Assembly: GCF_040802235.1 (NCBI RefSeq)
Contig: NC_133158.1
Coordinates: 42,164,001 to 42,228,000 of the forward strand
Length of the DNA stretch: 64,000 bases
From: Manis javanica
Lineage: Eukaryota > Chordata > Mammalia > Pholidota > Manidae
Direction: 5' to 3'
The translations under genes were made by a program, and so were the position numbers. The notes under the pieces are model-generated. The model ran no database searches. It was not told where the DNA came from and was given only the letters and a program-made list of their open reading frames with translations. The number at the start of each line of letters is the position of its first letter. Position 1 is the stretch's first letter. This document shows, piece after piece, positions 1-10,860 of the stretch.

Positions 1-769
1 ATGAGAGAGGATTAAAAGAAATAACTGGGTTGGAGGTAAGATGCTTTGCATTCTGAAAGTTTTACCATTGGCCTCTGGGAGGAATCAGCGTGTTTCACAT
101 GTATATAATGAACCAAACACCCCATAAGCTGCTCTAACGCTCTGGGAAAGCCGCTTGGCAGGATGTGGGGAGAATTCAAGAAAGGGTATGCCCTTTGAGC
201 GGCTCGTCCCAAGCTTTAGTGCAGAGGGAGAAAACTCGCCCAAGACTGCCCTCTGCTATGCCAGTTTCAGCAGTATTTGATTTATGCTCACATCACCTGT
301 TTCTTGCTATGGTTTGGTAATTAAAGTCATTACTAGTTGTAACTGTTTCAAACAATGCAGTAGGAAAAGCAAAGTCCCAGCCAGATCAGAAAGTGGAGAT
401 TCATCCCCTTGGAAATTGGTGGGTCTCAGAGGTTCTCTTACCTCTGATCTATTTAGCCCTTTTCATGTGATGGGTGTTGAGATTTTCCCGATATTTTGTG
501 GTTGTAAACAATGTGAAAAAAAAAAAACCAAGACCTTATACATCCTTTGGTAGTTGTGCTGCTCTTCTGTGGAACTGGTTTCTGGAAGTATGCTTTCTGG
601 GTAAAATTGTGTGGACATTAAAATTTTTGATTTTGCTGACATGCCCTCCATGCTGGGTTTATCAATTTAGGCACTCACCATCAGAAAACCAGAGTAACCT
701 AACACAACACTTTCAACGAATAATATAGACAAATCTTTATATTTTCCAATCTAATAAGAGAAAAAAATC
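1..769. other. Intergenic sequence, nothing recognised
   Basis: No exon-like open frame with splice sites, RNA gene or repeat family that I can name. The short open frames here have no recognisable protein similarity. Confidence 0.5.
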
Positions 770-865
770 TTGTTTTAATTTGCATTTCTGTGTTTACAGG
801 TGAGGTGAGACATATCTCCCGTTTTTTTGCCATTTGTGTTCCTCTGCTGCATTAATATTCTTTGC

Positions 866-880
866 CCCTTATTGTATTTT
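866..880. repeat. Target-site duplication, left copy
   Basis: The 15 bases cccttattgtatttt occur here and again, identically, at 1524-1538. They flank the L1 insert exactly. Confidence 0.85.
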
Positions 881-1523
881 TTATTTATTTTAATTTATTT
901 TATTTTGGTATCATTAATCTACAATTACATGAAGAACATTATGTTTACTAGGCTCCCCCCTTCACCAAGTCCTCCCCATAAACCCCATTACAGTCACTGT
1001 CCATCAGTGTAGTAAGATGCTATAGAGTTACTACTTGTCTTCTCTGTGTTGCACAGCCCTCCCCGTGCCCCCCCCACATTATACATGCTAATCGTAATGC
1101 CCCCTTTCTTTCCCCCCCCGACTTATCCCTCCCTTCCCACCCATCCTCCACAGTCCCTTTCCCTTTGGTAACTGTTAGCCCATTCTTGGGTTCTGTGAGT
1201 CTGCTGCTGTTTTGTTCCTTCAGTTTTTTCTTTGTTCTTATACTCCACAGATGAGCGAAATCATTTGGTACTTGTCTTTCTCCACCTGGCTTATTTCACT
1301 GAGCATAATACCCTCTAGCTCCATCCATGTTGTTGCAAATGGTAGGATTTGTTTCCTTCTTATGGCTGAATAATATTCCATTGTGTATATGTCCCATATC
1401 TTCTTTATCCATTCACCTACTGATGGACACTTAAGTTGCTTCCATTTCTTGGCTATTGTAAATAGTGCTGCAATAAACATAGGGGTGCATATGTCTTTTT
1501 CAAACTGGGCTTCTGCATTCTTA
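881..1523 (-). mobile_element. 5'-truncated L1 insertion, younger family
   Basis: Read on the minus strand, this is the end of L1 ORF2 (the frame at 1238-1480 contains the typical 'WIKKIWDIYTMEYYSAIRRK' segment), a C/A-rich 3'UTR and an A-rich tail of about 30 bases ending at 881. It is truncated at its 5' end (1523) and flanked by a perfect 15-base target duplication. On the insertion strand the junction reads TTTTT/AAAATAC, which matches the L1 endonuclease preference TT/AAAA. The family is the same as at 23222-24606 and 13228-13310. Confidence 0.9.
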
Positions 1524-1538
1524 CCCTTATTGTATTTT
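1524..1538. repeat. Target-site duplication, right copy
   Basis: Identical to 866-880. It marks the 5' end of the truncated L1. Confidence 0.85.
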
Positions 1539-1700
1539 AAAAATCCTTTTATTATTGGTTTTTACTAGCTCCTTCTAAACAAAAGATAGCAACCCTTTGA
1601 CCATCATTTATTTTACAAATATTTTCTCTAAGTCAGCGGCTTACTTTTTAACTTTATTCATGACATCTTCCTAATGTGGCTTTGCATATTTAAGTAATCA

Positions 1701-3703
1701 GTACTCTGCCACCTGTCCTGTAGGCATCTGAGATTTCTTGTCAGCTTAGAAAGGAGGTATCGTTTCTAATTAAAAAATGGAAAAAGAAAAAAAAGAAGAA
1801 AGGAGTGACCTAAATTTCCAGGGATTGGGACTGGCTCATTAAACTGTGGCACATTTGCTGAAGGAAAATCAAGGTCAATAATCACTGCGCGCATCAGAGG
1901 CCAGGGAAAGTCAGATTCCTCAAGGCCATGCATTCCCGCATTCTGCCTGTTTGTGTAGCTTGTGCCCCATGCTGGGCACTGGAGACCGCGGCCGTGGACG
2001 GGTGGCCCTGCTCTGAGGGGTTTGCACGCCAGTGTTAGGGTCTATGAAAATTGGCAGAGAGTTGAACCAATTTAGGAGGAGAAAATGAAATGGGATGGTG
2101 ACGACGGCCCAAAGCACCCCAAAGACTGAGAGCGCGGGGTAATTGGGAAAACCCAGTAGCCCAGGGCCAGCACTAAGGAGGCGTGGCTGGGAGGAGGTGA
2201 CTGTCGTGGTCCCTGCTGGAAATGGCGTGTTGCGCTGACACTGTCTGCTACGGTGAGCCACGGCCTCGCGGGGGGAAAAGCCTGAGTCCTGGGGGTCTTC
2301 CCCTCAGGGGCCAGCCCTCTACCTGTGTGGAGAGTGGTCAGACAGCGCTCTGTCGATGAGTGCCTTCACGTCATGTAGTGCTCAGCCTACCTTCTGTGCA
2401 AAGCCCATGGTCAGGGCTGAATTTTCAACCTTGGCTTAGTTAGCACTGAAAACAGTAGGAAGAGCCAGCTGTGCCCTTGTTCCTGACCTCCTTCAGCTAA
2501 AAGGGTTTCTCTGAGTTCTTGGTGGGGGAAGGGCAGCCTCTTGCCTACCCAACCCAGGCCCCTTGGCCACCCACGTTGTGCTCGGTGGTTCCTGTCTGCC
2601 CCCGGGAGCTGGAGCTCTAGGAAGTGCACACTCCCAGGCCCGAGGGCCGCTGGGCAGCAGGCTCTGCTGCAGCCACTCCAAGCCTTGATGCACCCATTAC
2701 GTATCGTCCCTCAGCTGTTGCACAGCTGGGCCTGACTGCGCCTGCTGTCCAACTTCTGGACCACTAACTGGTTTGCAGCCTGCAAATGTTCTCAAGGGAC
2801 CTCAGCTGGTCCCTTGGGCCAGTTCCCCTGTTAGGAGCTCAGCGTTCATATCTGAGTGTGACTGACAGATGCCTGGGTGGGCATTCCAGGCCCTTTGGGG
2901 TGAAGTGATCTCAGCTCTGCCAGACCACCGTTCCCTACCATAATGTGGCGGGCAGAGCAGAGCCGCTCACTGTGGGTCAGAGAGCTGTGGTAATCATGAG
3001 AGAGAACAGTGAAGACCAAAGTCACTGAGAAGGGAAGGAGATTCCCAGTGAGTCAAAGTGGAGGCGATACAGGCTGGTTACTGTGGACCCAGTAACCTGA
3101 AGAGGCCCCAGCCCACCAGCCAGCCCCCATTTTTCTACAATTGTCTCATTCCCTCCCAACACCCGAAAGTCTGCAAGGGGAGAGGTGGCTGCCCATCAGA
3201 CGTTAACCCAGACAGTTGTTTTCCATTTGTGTGGCCTCTAGGCGGGTGCAGGCAGAGCGTGCTGGGCACCTGGGCCTGTTCTTGGCATCTGTGCATCAGA
3301 AGCTCCCCAGGTGAGCCCTTGGAGCAGCTGTGGGATTCCAGAACTGTGTAGAGGCCCGTCCAAGAACACAATGACCTGGCTCAGGCTGACTCAGTAGTGA
3401 GCCTGCCGTTCTGAGAGGAATTCACTGCAAACTGATGATCTCATTTCCAGAAATAGGATGCAGCCTAATTCGTATGCAGACCTGTACTCGATTATTTGCT
3501 AGCAGCTTATATCTGTAGAGCCTAGCATTCCAACTTAATTGCTAGCTTCTTAAGGAGGAGGGTTGTGTGTATTTTTTTGGGGGGGCTTCCACAGTGACTT
3601 GGAATGCCTCAAAATATTCCAAATGCTAGTTTTAGAGGCCAGAGTTGGTGTATAGTTTAGTGAAGGAAACTCTTTTGAAAACTCAGTTTGGTTGTGGCCA
3701 TGC
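1701..3703. other. Intergenic, GC-rich single-copy DNA
   Basis: No gene, RNA or named repeat recognised. Overlapping short frames on both strands around 1900-2740 reflect GC-rich composition and have no domain I can identify. Confidence 0.4.
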
Positions 3704-4020
3704 TGTAACCCCAGCCGGAGCCTGGTTCGGAACCCCAGTTCAGCTGCTCGGCTCTCAAAAGGCTGAGGCATGAGAGATGAGTGTTGGTGAAGGGGAAACG
3801 TTGTTTTATTCAGAAAGCTGGCAGGTGGTGAGCGAGCGTCCAAAGACCATCTCCAAAGGGCTGTTGAGAGTGAGGAGTTTTTAAAGGGGGAACAGGAATC
3901 ATGTCTTGGCTGTTGGAAATAGGAAAGGACTGCGTGAAGAACCAGCAGCCAATTATTGTGTTTTATTTCCAATTTCAAGGGGACTCTGGTGAAGTTAAAG
4001 GTCTGGTGACAAGGCACCTT
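3704..4020 (-). mobile_element. Probable solitary retroviral LTR (ERV), minus orientation
   Basis: On the minus strand the order is typical of an LTR: a TATA-like TTTAAAAA at about 3885-3878, an AATAAA polyadenylation signal at 3810-3805, then a pyrimidine-rich U5-like stretch ending ...GGGGTTACA at 3704, so the end is CA. No tRNA primer-binding site or retroviral coding sequence follows, which suggests a solo LTR. The outer (5') edge is uncertain, somewhere near 4020 or slightly beyond, and I could not pair target duplications. The 155-codon minus-strand frame across it is not a gene. I cannot name the family. Confidence 0.45.
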
Positions 4021-5119
4021 GCACGTTTGTGATTAATTTCATCAGCTCCCACCTGTCCAAGAGAGCAGTTCCTCTCCCTCCATGTGTCCTAAACCCTGGG
4101 GGCTTATGAAGGCAGCTGGGAAGGCCTCTGAGAACCTCCACAGGAAGAGGACAGGGCTGCTGTCGGCTGTGTCTTCTGTTGCTCTTCCAACACCTGTGAA
4201 AAATGATATATTGTAGGACAATTTACAAAATACCTTTACAGGAGGAAAATCCTGTTCCTCTCTTTTTTCTTAGCTGTTGAGATATCACTGGTATTTGCTC
4301 ATTTAAAGGATTGGGGTCAGAGATCCATGTGACACGTGTGGATGATGCTTCAAGGCCTGAGAGCGGGCATCCCCGACGGCGCAGCTTTAGGGAGCAGGGT
4401 CCCCGGAGGCCCTGCTGTCAGGCATCTGCCCCACAGAAAGTCCCTCTAGCCTGTGACCCTGAGGCTGCAGCTTGGCTCTGTCTGGGCTTCCAGACGGCCG
4501 GCCTTTCTCATCGGGTGGCTTCTGGGAACCTTCTCCTCCCCCTGCTTTTTTCTCACATTCTCTCTTTTGATTGCTTTAAACTCCATTTAACTGCTGGGGT
4601 CTCTGTTGTGTCCCTCCCCTTCCCCTGGCCCAGGGGAGAAGGCTCTAGAATTCCATCCGGACACTCCCCGCCACCCCCGCACCCCACCACATCTTGACCA
4701 ATTTAGACCAAGAAAGGCTGGAGTTTTTCAAAGAAACTTCTCCTAGGGGATTAGGTGAGGTAGAGAATGGAGGAAATAAAAATGATTTAGCAGCATTCAG
4801 AAACATGAGCTCGTCCTGGCCTGTGAATGACCAGGACTTCATGAAGGCCACTGTGAAGACTTCTGACTTCTGTGCCTGGCCCAAACAGGGACAAGAGCAG
4901 ATAAGGGCTCACTGAGTATGGATCAGGGTGAAGCACAGCCAGGAGTGGGGAGCTGGGAGTCAGAAGCGGGGTTAGGACAAAGATATGTGTGGCTCCCCTT
5001 CAGTCTGGTGAGCTCAGAGGCAGACAGAGGAGGAAGACATGTAAACAAGCACATATACCCCGTCTTCCCCACCCTGACCCTGCACATACATGCTGTGTAA
5101 GTGCTATTTCTAGTGGAGG
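4021..5119. other. Intergenic, nothing recognised
   Basis: No gene or nameable repeat seen. The open frames are short and unsupported. Confidence 0.4.
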
Positions 5120-5500
5120 CTTGCAAAAAAGCTCTATCAGTGAATAAGACAGTCAGAGTTCTAACAACCTGAGACTTATACTTTCTCACCCACCCTAGGA
5201 TTTATGTTTTGGTGAAGAGATAGATATTAGATAAAATAGATGTACAATAGATCATACAAACAGATGAACATGTTAAGATAAGACCTAGCTAATATAAGTC
5301 AAAAGTGAAGCCAAGGAAGAGAATTCCTCTGGCTGCTATTTCAGATATTGTGGTCAGGGAAGGCATCATGGAGGAGGTGACATTTGAGGAGAGACGTGAA
5401 TCAAGTGATGGAGAAGACTTGTCCAAAAGGAGAGCTGTCTGGGCAGAGGGAGCAGCAGAGAAGACTAAAGGCAGCCCGTGCTGGGGCAGGGGGAGGGCAG
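5120..5500 (-). mobile_element. L2 (LINE2) fragment, antisense
   Basis: The stretch 'gtggtcagggaaggc' followed by 'gaggaggtgacatttgag' and the preceding 'gtgaataagacag' are antisense words of the L2 3' region as I remember it. Divergence is high, as expected for an element older than the placental radiation. Confidence 0.6.
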
Positions 5501-5654
5501 GAAAGAGGCAGAGGAACAGCCGAGGACCTCAGCAGGCTGGGGTTGCTGATTCGGGGTTTTATTCTAGGTGTGACGAAAGCCACCAGGGGAGCAAAAGCTG
5601 TGGAGTGACCTGGGCTGACTTGGGTGCTGGTCACATATCAAGGAGGCCAGGCCA

Positions 5655-5832
5655 GTGGGTTCTGTGGTCCTGTCAGCTGGGGTCTGAATCCAGCTCTTAC
5701 TTGCTGGGCAACACCAGATACGTTGCTTAGCTTTCTTTGCCCTCAGTTTTCTGCTCTGTAAAATGGACTAAGAGGGCCTTTGCAAGGATGAAATAGTATA
5801 AGGTGTGTAAAGCTCTCAGCTACACTTAGCAC
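5655..5832 (+). mobile_element. MIR SINE, sense
   Basis: It follows the MIR consensus order: 'gtctgaatccagctcttac', a degenerate 'ttgctgggcaac', 'ctcagttttctgctctgtaa' + 'aatgga', 'aaggatgaaatagtataa' and 'gtgtaaagct'. The tRNA-derived head is mostly lost. Confidence 0.8.
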
Positions 5833-7070
5833 AGCTTTATCCATGCCTGTCCCCTTCCTCCTTTCACTTGCCTCTCTTTTCTAAGGTATGAATAGAATTT
5901 AAAACCACCCTGTGCTGGCCCTGGGAGGTTTGCTTCCTCTATAACAAGCACTTGATCACTGTCGCCGTGGCAGCTTTGATTTTCCCCCTGGGGAGTGGAG
6001 GTTTCAGCACTGGTGAGAGGCCCCTTTAGAGAAGTGAGACGCTGTGAAGAGAATCTCTGCTCCCCCATCAGAGCACTGGCCGTCTCTCTGAGGTGATCTG
6101 AGCCCAGGCCTGCAGCTGGCAGGGACGTGCCTGGGCCAGCATCAGGCTTTAACGACAATCACCCGGGGGCACGTGCGGCCTTCCCGTCTCTGTCGGGCCC
6201 AGCTGCCTTCCAGGAAAGGAGTGGGTCCTGCTGACACACCCAAACGCATGTGCTGGGATGCACGTGTGCACGGAGACATCCTTTCCACAGGCTGTCTGCC
6301 TGGCCAGCAGCCACGTACATTTACACAGCGTTTGTACAGGAGGAACTCTGTATCTGGTTACGAAACGCACCTGGGGTGTCGTTTAAACAGACCTACTGCC
6401 CCTCCTTTTGAGCACAGTGGTAAAGCAGATGTAATAGCCTATCAGCAAAACTTAAAATTGCCATCTTAGGGCAAGCTGGTCCTCAGCCACATACTAAGCA
6501 AAGTGAAGAACAAGGGTGTTTGGCTGCGGGTAGAAGAAGAGTTCAGTGCTTTGGAAGAAAATAGATTTGAGCTTTTCATCTATGACGTCCTCCTTAAAAT
6601 TTCAATTTTTTGATGATGCCAGACATGGTTTCCCAGATTTCTTTCCTTTCTAAAGCACAGGACCAGCAAAAACATGGCTGACTTCCAGGGCATAGAACAC
6701 TTTCAAGTGTAAGGGATGGGATCACAACTCAAATAAATGTCAGCAAAGGGAACACTTTGACTCAAAATGAGAAGGCCACATGACCCGCCGTCAGCTGCAG
6801 GTACACCCATGGCACAGCCCAGACCTGCCTCCTTCCCTTCCTCCCACGGGCTTGCCCCATGTGGCCAGGATCATGACTGGCTGGTGGCCCAGAACCCACA
6901 TGTAGCAGCCCTGTAGCCCAAGGAGAGAGTGACTGCCTGAGAACTTGGTGGGAAACGTCCTGGCGGGAGCCCAGCACGAGTCAGCTGGGCCGGGAGCCGG
7001 GCGCTCTGAGGAGTGCCTGGGTCACGTCCTGAGCAATGACGCCCGTGAGTCACAGCTTAAAATGCTCATT
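5833..7070. other. Intergenic, nothing recognised
   Basis: No gene, RNA or named repeat seen. Confidence 0.4.
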
Positions 7071-8310
7071 ATAGCTTTTAAAATAAAATTTTTATTTAGA
7101 ACTATTTGAGGTTTACAGGAAAACTGTAGAGGTAGTGCACAGAGTTCTCATCTATCCTGACCCTGCTTCCCTGTTATTATTACCCCAATGAATGAAGCCA
7201 ATACTGATCCATTCCTCTTAACAGAAGTCCGTACTTTAGTAGGATTTTCTTGTCTTCTTTTGTTTGTTTTTCCCTAATGTCCTCTTTCTGCCTGAGGATC
7301 CCGTCTGGGAAACCACATTCAGTTCCATCCTTGTTTCTCCTTAGGGTCAGGTTCTCAGGCTTTCCTGGTTTCTGATGACCTTGGCCTTTTTGAGAAGTAG
7401 GAATTCCACAGAGACGCAGGGCCTCTCTCACCTGGTCCTGTCAGGGGGTCCCGCACCAGCAGGACTCCTCACGGGGGGCTGACCTCGTGCACCTGGCAGA
7501 GGTGTGCCTGCTGGGGTTCTTCCTGTAAAGCGACCCTCTTACCCCCGTTTCCACATGCTCCCTTTCAGGAGGAGTTTGCTATGCACAGCCCACAGCTAAG
7601 GAGAGGGGTGTGCCCCACATCCATCTATATAAATTATTCTGAATTCTGCATGGGAAATTTGTCTCTTCTCCCTTATGTGTTTGTTCATTCAACCATTTAT
7701 TTATATCTGTATAGACTCATGGATATTTATTTTATTCTTTGAATTATAATCCAGTAATACTCTGTTTATTTTCTTGCTCACGTTGTTTCGGCTCTGGCGC
7801 CTGGGGCTCTCAGTTAGCTCCTGTGTCCCTTTGACATTCCTCCGTCATGAGCTTTTTCTTTTTCTTTTTGTTTTTAGCCCTTTCTTACTTTCTGGCACCA
7901 CAAGCTCCAGGCTCATCCTGTATATTTCCTGCCCCAGCCTGACCCTCGGCCATTTCTCCAAGGAGCCCTGGTCCCCTTTTTAGGAGAATGGTCTTAGAGA
8001 CCAGCACCTGGTGCTGGCTGCACTCATTGCTACAGGGTGTTAATGCTTCTGGGTCCTCTCAGCCGACAGAGCAAGAAAATTCTTGTGTGTATGTTCACCC
8101 ATTGTAGGCACAGACATGTAACTAATTCCACACGTGACCTCTGATTCTGTATTAAGTTAAATATGGCCATGTTGGTATCTTCAATTCTAAACATACCACA
8201 TGGATCGTTTTAGCCTCTCTTGCTCATCTGTTACCCCCAGCCCACCCTGAGAAGGTTGGCTCCCCACCAGTTAATTGTTAAATTCTAGTACCCGTGTGTA
8301 CTGATGTGGG
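7071..8310. mobile_element. Ancient interspersed repeat of about 1.2 kb
   Basis: A long stretch matches words of a repeat common in mammalian genomes, for example 'ctcctgtgtccctttgacat', 'tcatggatatttattttat', 'tatatttcctgccccagcc' and 'atttctccaaggagccctgg'. I believe it is L1M-type but cannot assign family or strand safely. The 83-codon minus-strand frame and 69-codon plus-strand frame inside it are remnants or chance. Confidence 0.55.
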
Positions 8311-10560
8311 GGGAGACAACCACGAAGGGTGGGGTCCCAGAGGTGAGGCAGGGCCAGGGGGGGTCATCTGACCCTGAGGTTTCTAGCTCGGGGGGCTGGC
8401 TGGGTTACCCCGTGTATAGTGTGAGCTGCCTCGCTCCAGCTCAAGGACTGTGGCCAAGAAGCAAAGCAGGCTCCCTGACCCCGGAGGCCGAGGCCCAGCA
8501 GTATATAGGAGTTAACTTGCTTTGAGATTCACAGACAAGGAGCTGCTTCGCTGCAGAACAGAAAGACAGACATTCCCTCCTCCCCGCCCTGGGCAGAACC
8601 GGTGGCTGCAGAAAGCTAGAGATTACAGGATGTTCTCATGAGCACGTTGTGTCGGAGGCAAGTAGCACACACAGCTCAACAAACCCTCGACGGCTTGGGA
8701 AAGCAAGCAGACCCTGTAGGGCCCCATCAGCCCCTCTAGAGAAGATCTGCAGTGGTGCAAAAGGGAAGATGCCTCCACATATGCTGACAGAGGAGGACCA
8801 GAAGGTGACTTGAATTCAGCTGTGACTCTCTTGATGGGAGGCCCAGGGGTGAAATGGCGACTTCAAAGTAAAAGGTTGAACAGTAACCCTTGTTTTGTCT
8901 CTTTGAAAAGTTCCTGAGCCAGACCCAGGTAACTTGGGTCCTTGGCAGCCACCTGGTGACATCGATGCCTTGATAAAAGTATCTAGGGTGTGGTCTGCCA
9001 CCTTGGGCGGGCACAGATGTCCTTCCTGTGCCCTCACCCTCCCTGCATTGCAGGGCGTGTTATGGGGCAGGCGACTCTGCCGGCCGTGGGTGCCCCCGCC
9101 GTGAACTGTGGCAGGGGCCAGGAGCCCCTCTGTCTGGCTTTGGGTGTCAGAACTGGCCCAAGTGCGCTGCTCAAAAGGAGCCAACCCTAACCACCAGAGG
9201 TGCAGGGCCTTTGCATATCCTGCCCCTGAGCAGGGGCTTGCTACTGACATGTGTGCTATCTGTGGATCTCCAGGAGAGCGGAGAGAACCAGGTGTTCCCC
9301 GTCAGCGCCCCCATGTCTCCATGTGTGGCAGGGCCGCTGCAGTGCCTCATGTCACATGTTCCTTCCCTCCAGGACCCATCACTTCTCATCAGAATTTGCA
9401 AGTGCGATCACAGAGCTCAGAGCTTGATAGTTCTGGGAAGGAGGTGTGGGCCATCCAAGGTCACTTCCCTCATTCGTGTGCGCACATGTGTGCACGTGTG
9501 TGTGTGTGAGTGTATGCACACTGCAAGCTCCTACCCATGAGCCCATTTAGCGCCGACGGAGATGGGACGTGAATCTCTCTTTTGGTGAGGGCGGATGCAT
9601 TCTACCCCAACTGCAAACCACGTATGCCCTCCGAGGCCCCCATGAAGGTCTCACGATGGTGACTTAAGAAAATCTACAGTCCTTCCATAGTCTAGAAATA
9701 CTCATTCCTATCATTTTGGTTCTTTTTTAAGAGATGAGATGCTGTTATCAGGCAAATGGGCTTGATGTAATTATGTGCATGGTTTAAATAATACCAACCC
9801 AGGCTCCCAGCAAATGCTGCCATGGCCCCCTTGGACAGGTCGGCTTTATACACTGAACTTCCATTCACTTTCCAGCTTTAAAAAAGAAAAGAAAATGATG
9901 TATCTAATGGCATAAAATTGGAAAAGGCAAACTTCTTTGGAAAATTATGCAAGGCTTCATTAGAAATGCTCCTTAACTGGGCTACCCTGTTTGTATGTTT
10001 GTAGAATGTTACTAATATGTTACACACAGCACATTGTTACCATATTAGTATTATAAAATAAGAAAACAGTCACTCCAGTGGAAAAATTAGTCACCCTGTG
10101 GATAAATATCCAGTTATTTGATTTAATGTAAGCATTTCCGCTGACTGATGTGATGTTCTGTAGATGGAACTTTAATGAACCACAGTCAAATCTCCTTAGC
10201 TCCATCACAGAGGAAGGAAAAAAAACATCTTTAAGCAAAATAGAAACCAGAGAACATGCTCCAGCATTACCCGTGTTCTAGTCTCTGCTCTAACGGATGG
10301 CACATAAAAAAAGGGCTACAACCGATTCCGGCTCCCAGGCCTGCCCACCCCGTGGTGGAGGGGAAAGGTTCCTCTCCAGGGAAGGAGCTGCCTTGTATGT
10401 GTGAGGAGGTGGGCAAAACTTCCTTGGGCCATGGTGCTCGCATCTCAGTGTCACTTGCCCCCTCTGAGAACAGAGGCCAGGGAGGAGTTAAAGATGAGGT
10501 TGACGTCATAAGCCACAGGCACCTGGTGGAGTTACGCTGATGCTGAAAGGGGTAGGAGGA
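8311..10560. other. Intergenic with one GT-rich tract
   Basis: No gene recognised. Overlapping frames on both strands at 8800-9540 lack similarity and splice context. Apart from the tract at 9476-9509, no repeat can be named. Confidence 0.4.
9476..9509. repeat. Alternating purine-pyrimidine GT/CA tract
   Basis: A run of alternating GT, GC and CA steps (gtgtgcgcacatgtgtgcac, then a GT run), typical of a microsatellite with Z-DNA-forming potential. Confidence 0.7.
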
Positions 10561-10580
10561 TGTATCTTAAATGGTTGCAT

Positions 10581-10609
10581 AGGTGGGTGGGTGGATGGAT
10601 GGATGGATG
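10581..10609. repeat. GGTG/GGAT tetranucleotide microsatellite
   Basis: Tandem ggtg units followed by ggat units; degenerate ggat-like copies continue downstream to about 10630. Confidence 0.75.
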
Positions 10610-10769
10610 CGTGGATATAAGGATAGACGGATGCTGGCACTGGTGGGTCACAAGTGCTTGCACGGATGCAGGGGGGCATAGATGTCTGGATGTTGAATCA
10701 CTAAGGTGCTTGGTTTGGGTTAAGGCAAATGCCACCCCCCCAGTCTCAGAAGTCCAGTAGACAGATGGA

Positions 10770-10860
10770 TACACACTCATTGAGTACTTGTTTTATGATG
10801 GGCACTGTGCCAGGTGTTAGGAGCACAGGCTCCTGCCAGCATGAGGTCTGCCTTCTAGGG
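10770..10860 (-). mobile_element. L2 3'-end fragment, antisense
   Basis: 'cattgagtacttgttttatg' followed by 'ggcactgtgccaggtgtt' corresponds to the antisense of the L2 3' tail ('...aacagtgcctggcac...tcaataaat'). Confidence 0.6.

Larger units (their letters stand above)
770..1700 (-). mobile_element. Old L1 fragment (antisense) split by a younger L1
   Basis: The flanks 770-880 and 1539-1700, read together without the insert, resemble the antisense ORF2/3' part of ancient L1 elements: a stretch ending in 'gccatttgtgttcctctg', then 'aaccctttgacc' and 'tttacaaatattttctc'. Both halves lie in the same orientation, so they are one older L1 copy interrupted by the insertion at 881-1523. The family (L1M-type) is inferred from remembered consensus words. 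Confidence 0.5.

Noticed and set aside
3550-4017. 155-codon minus-strand frame
   Set aside because: It crosses the TATA-like box, polyadenylation signal and end of a probable LTR. There is no retroviral or cellular domain.
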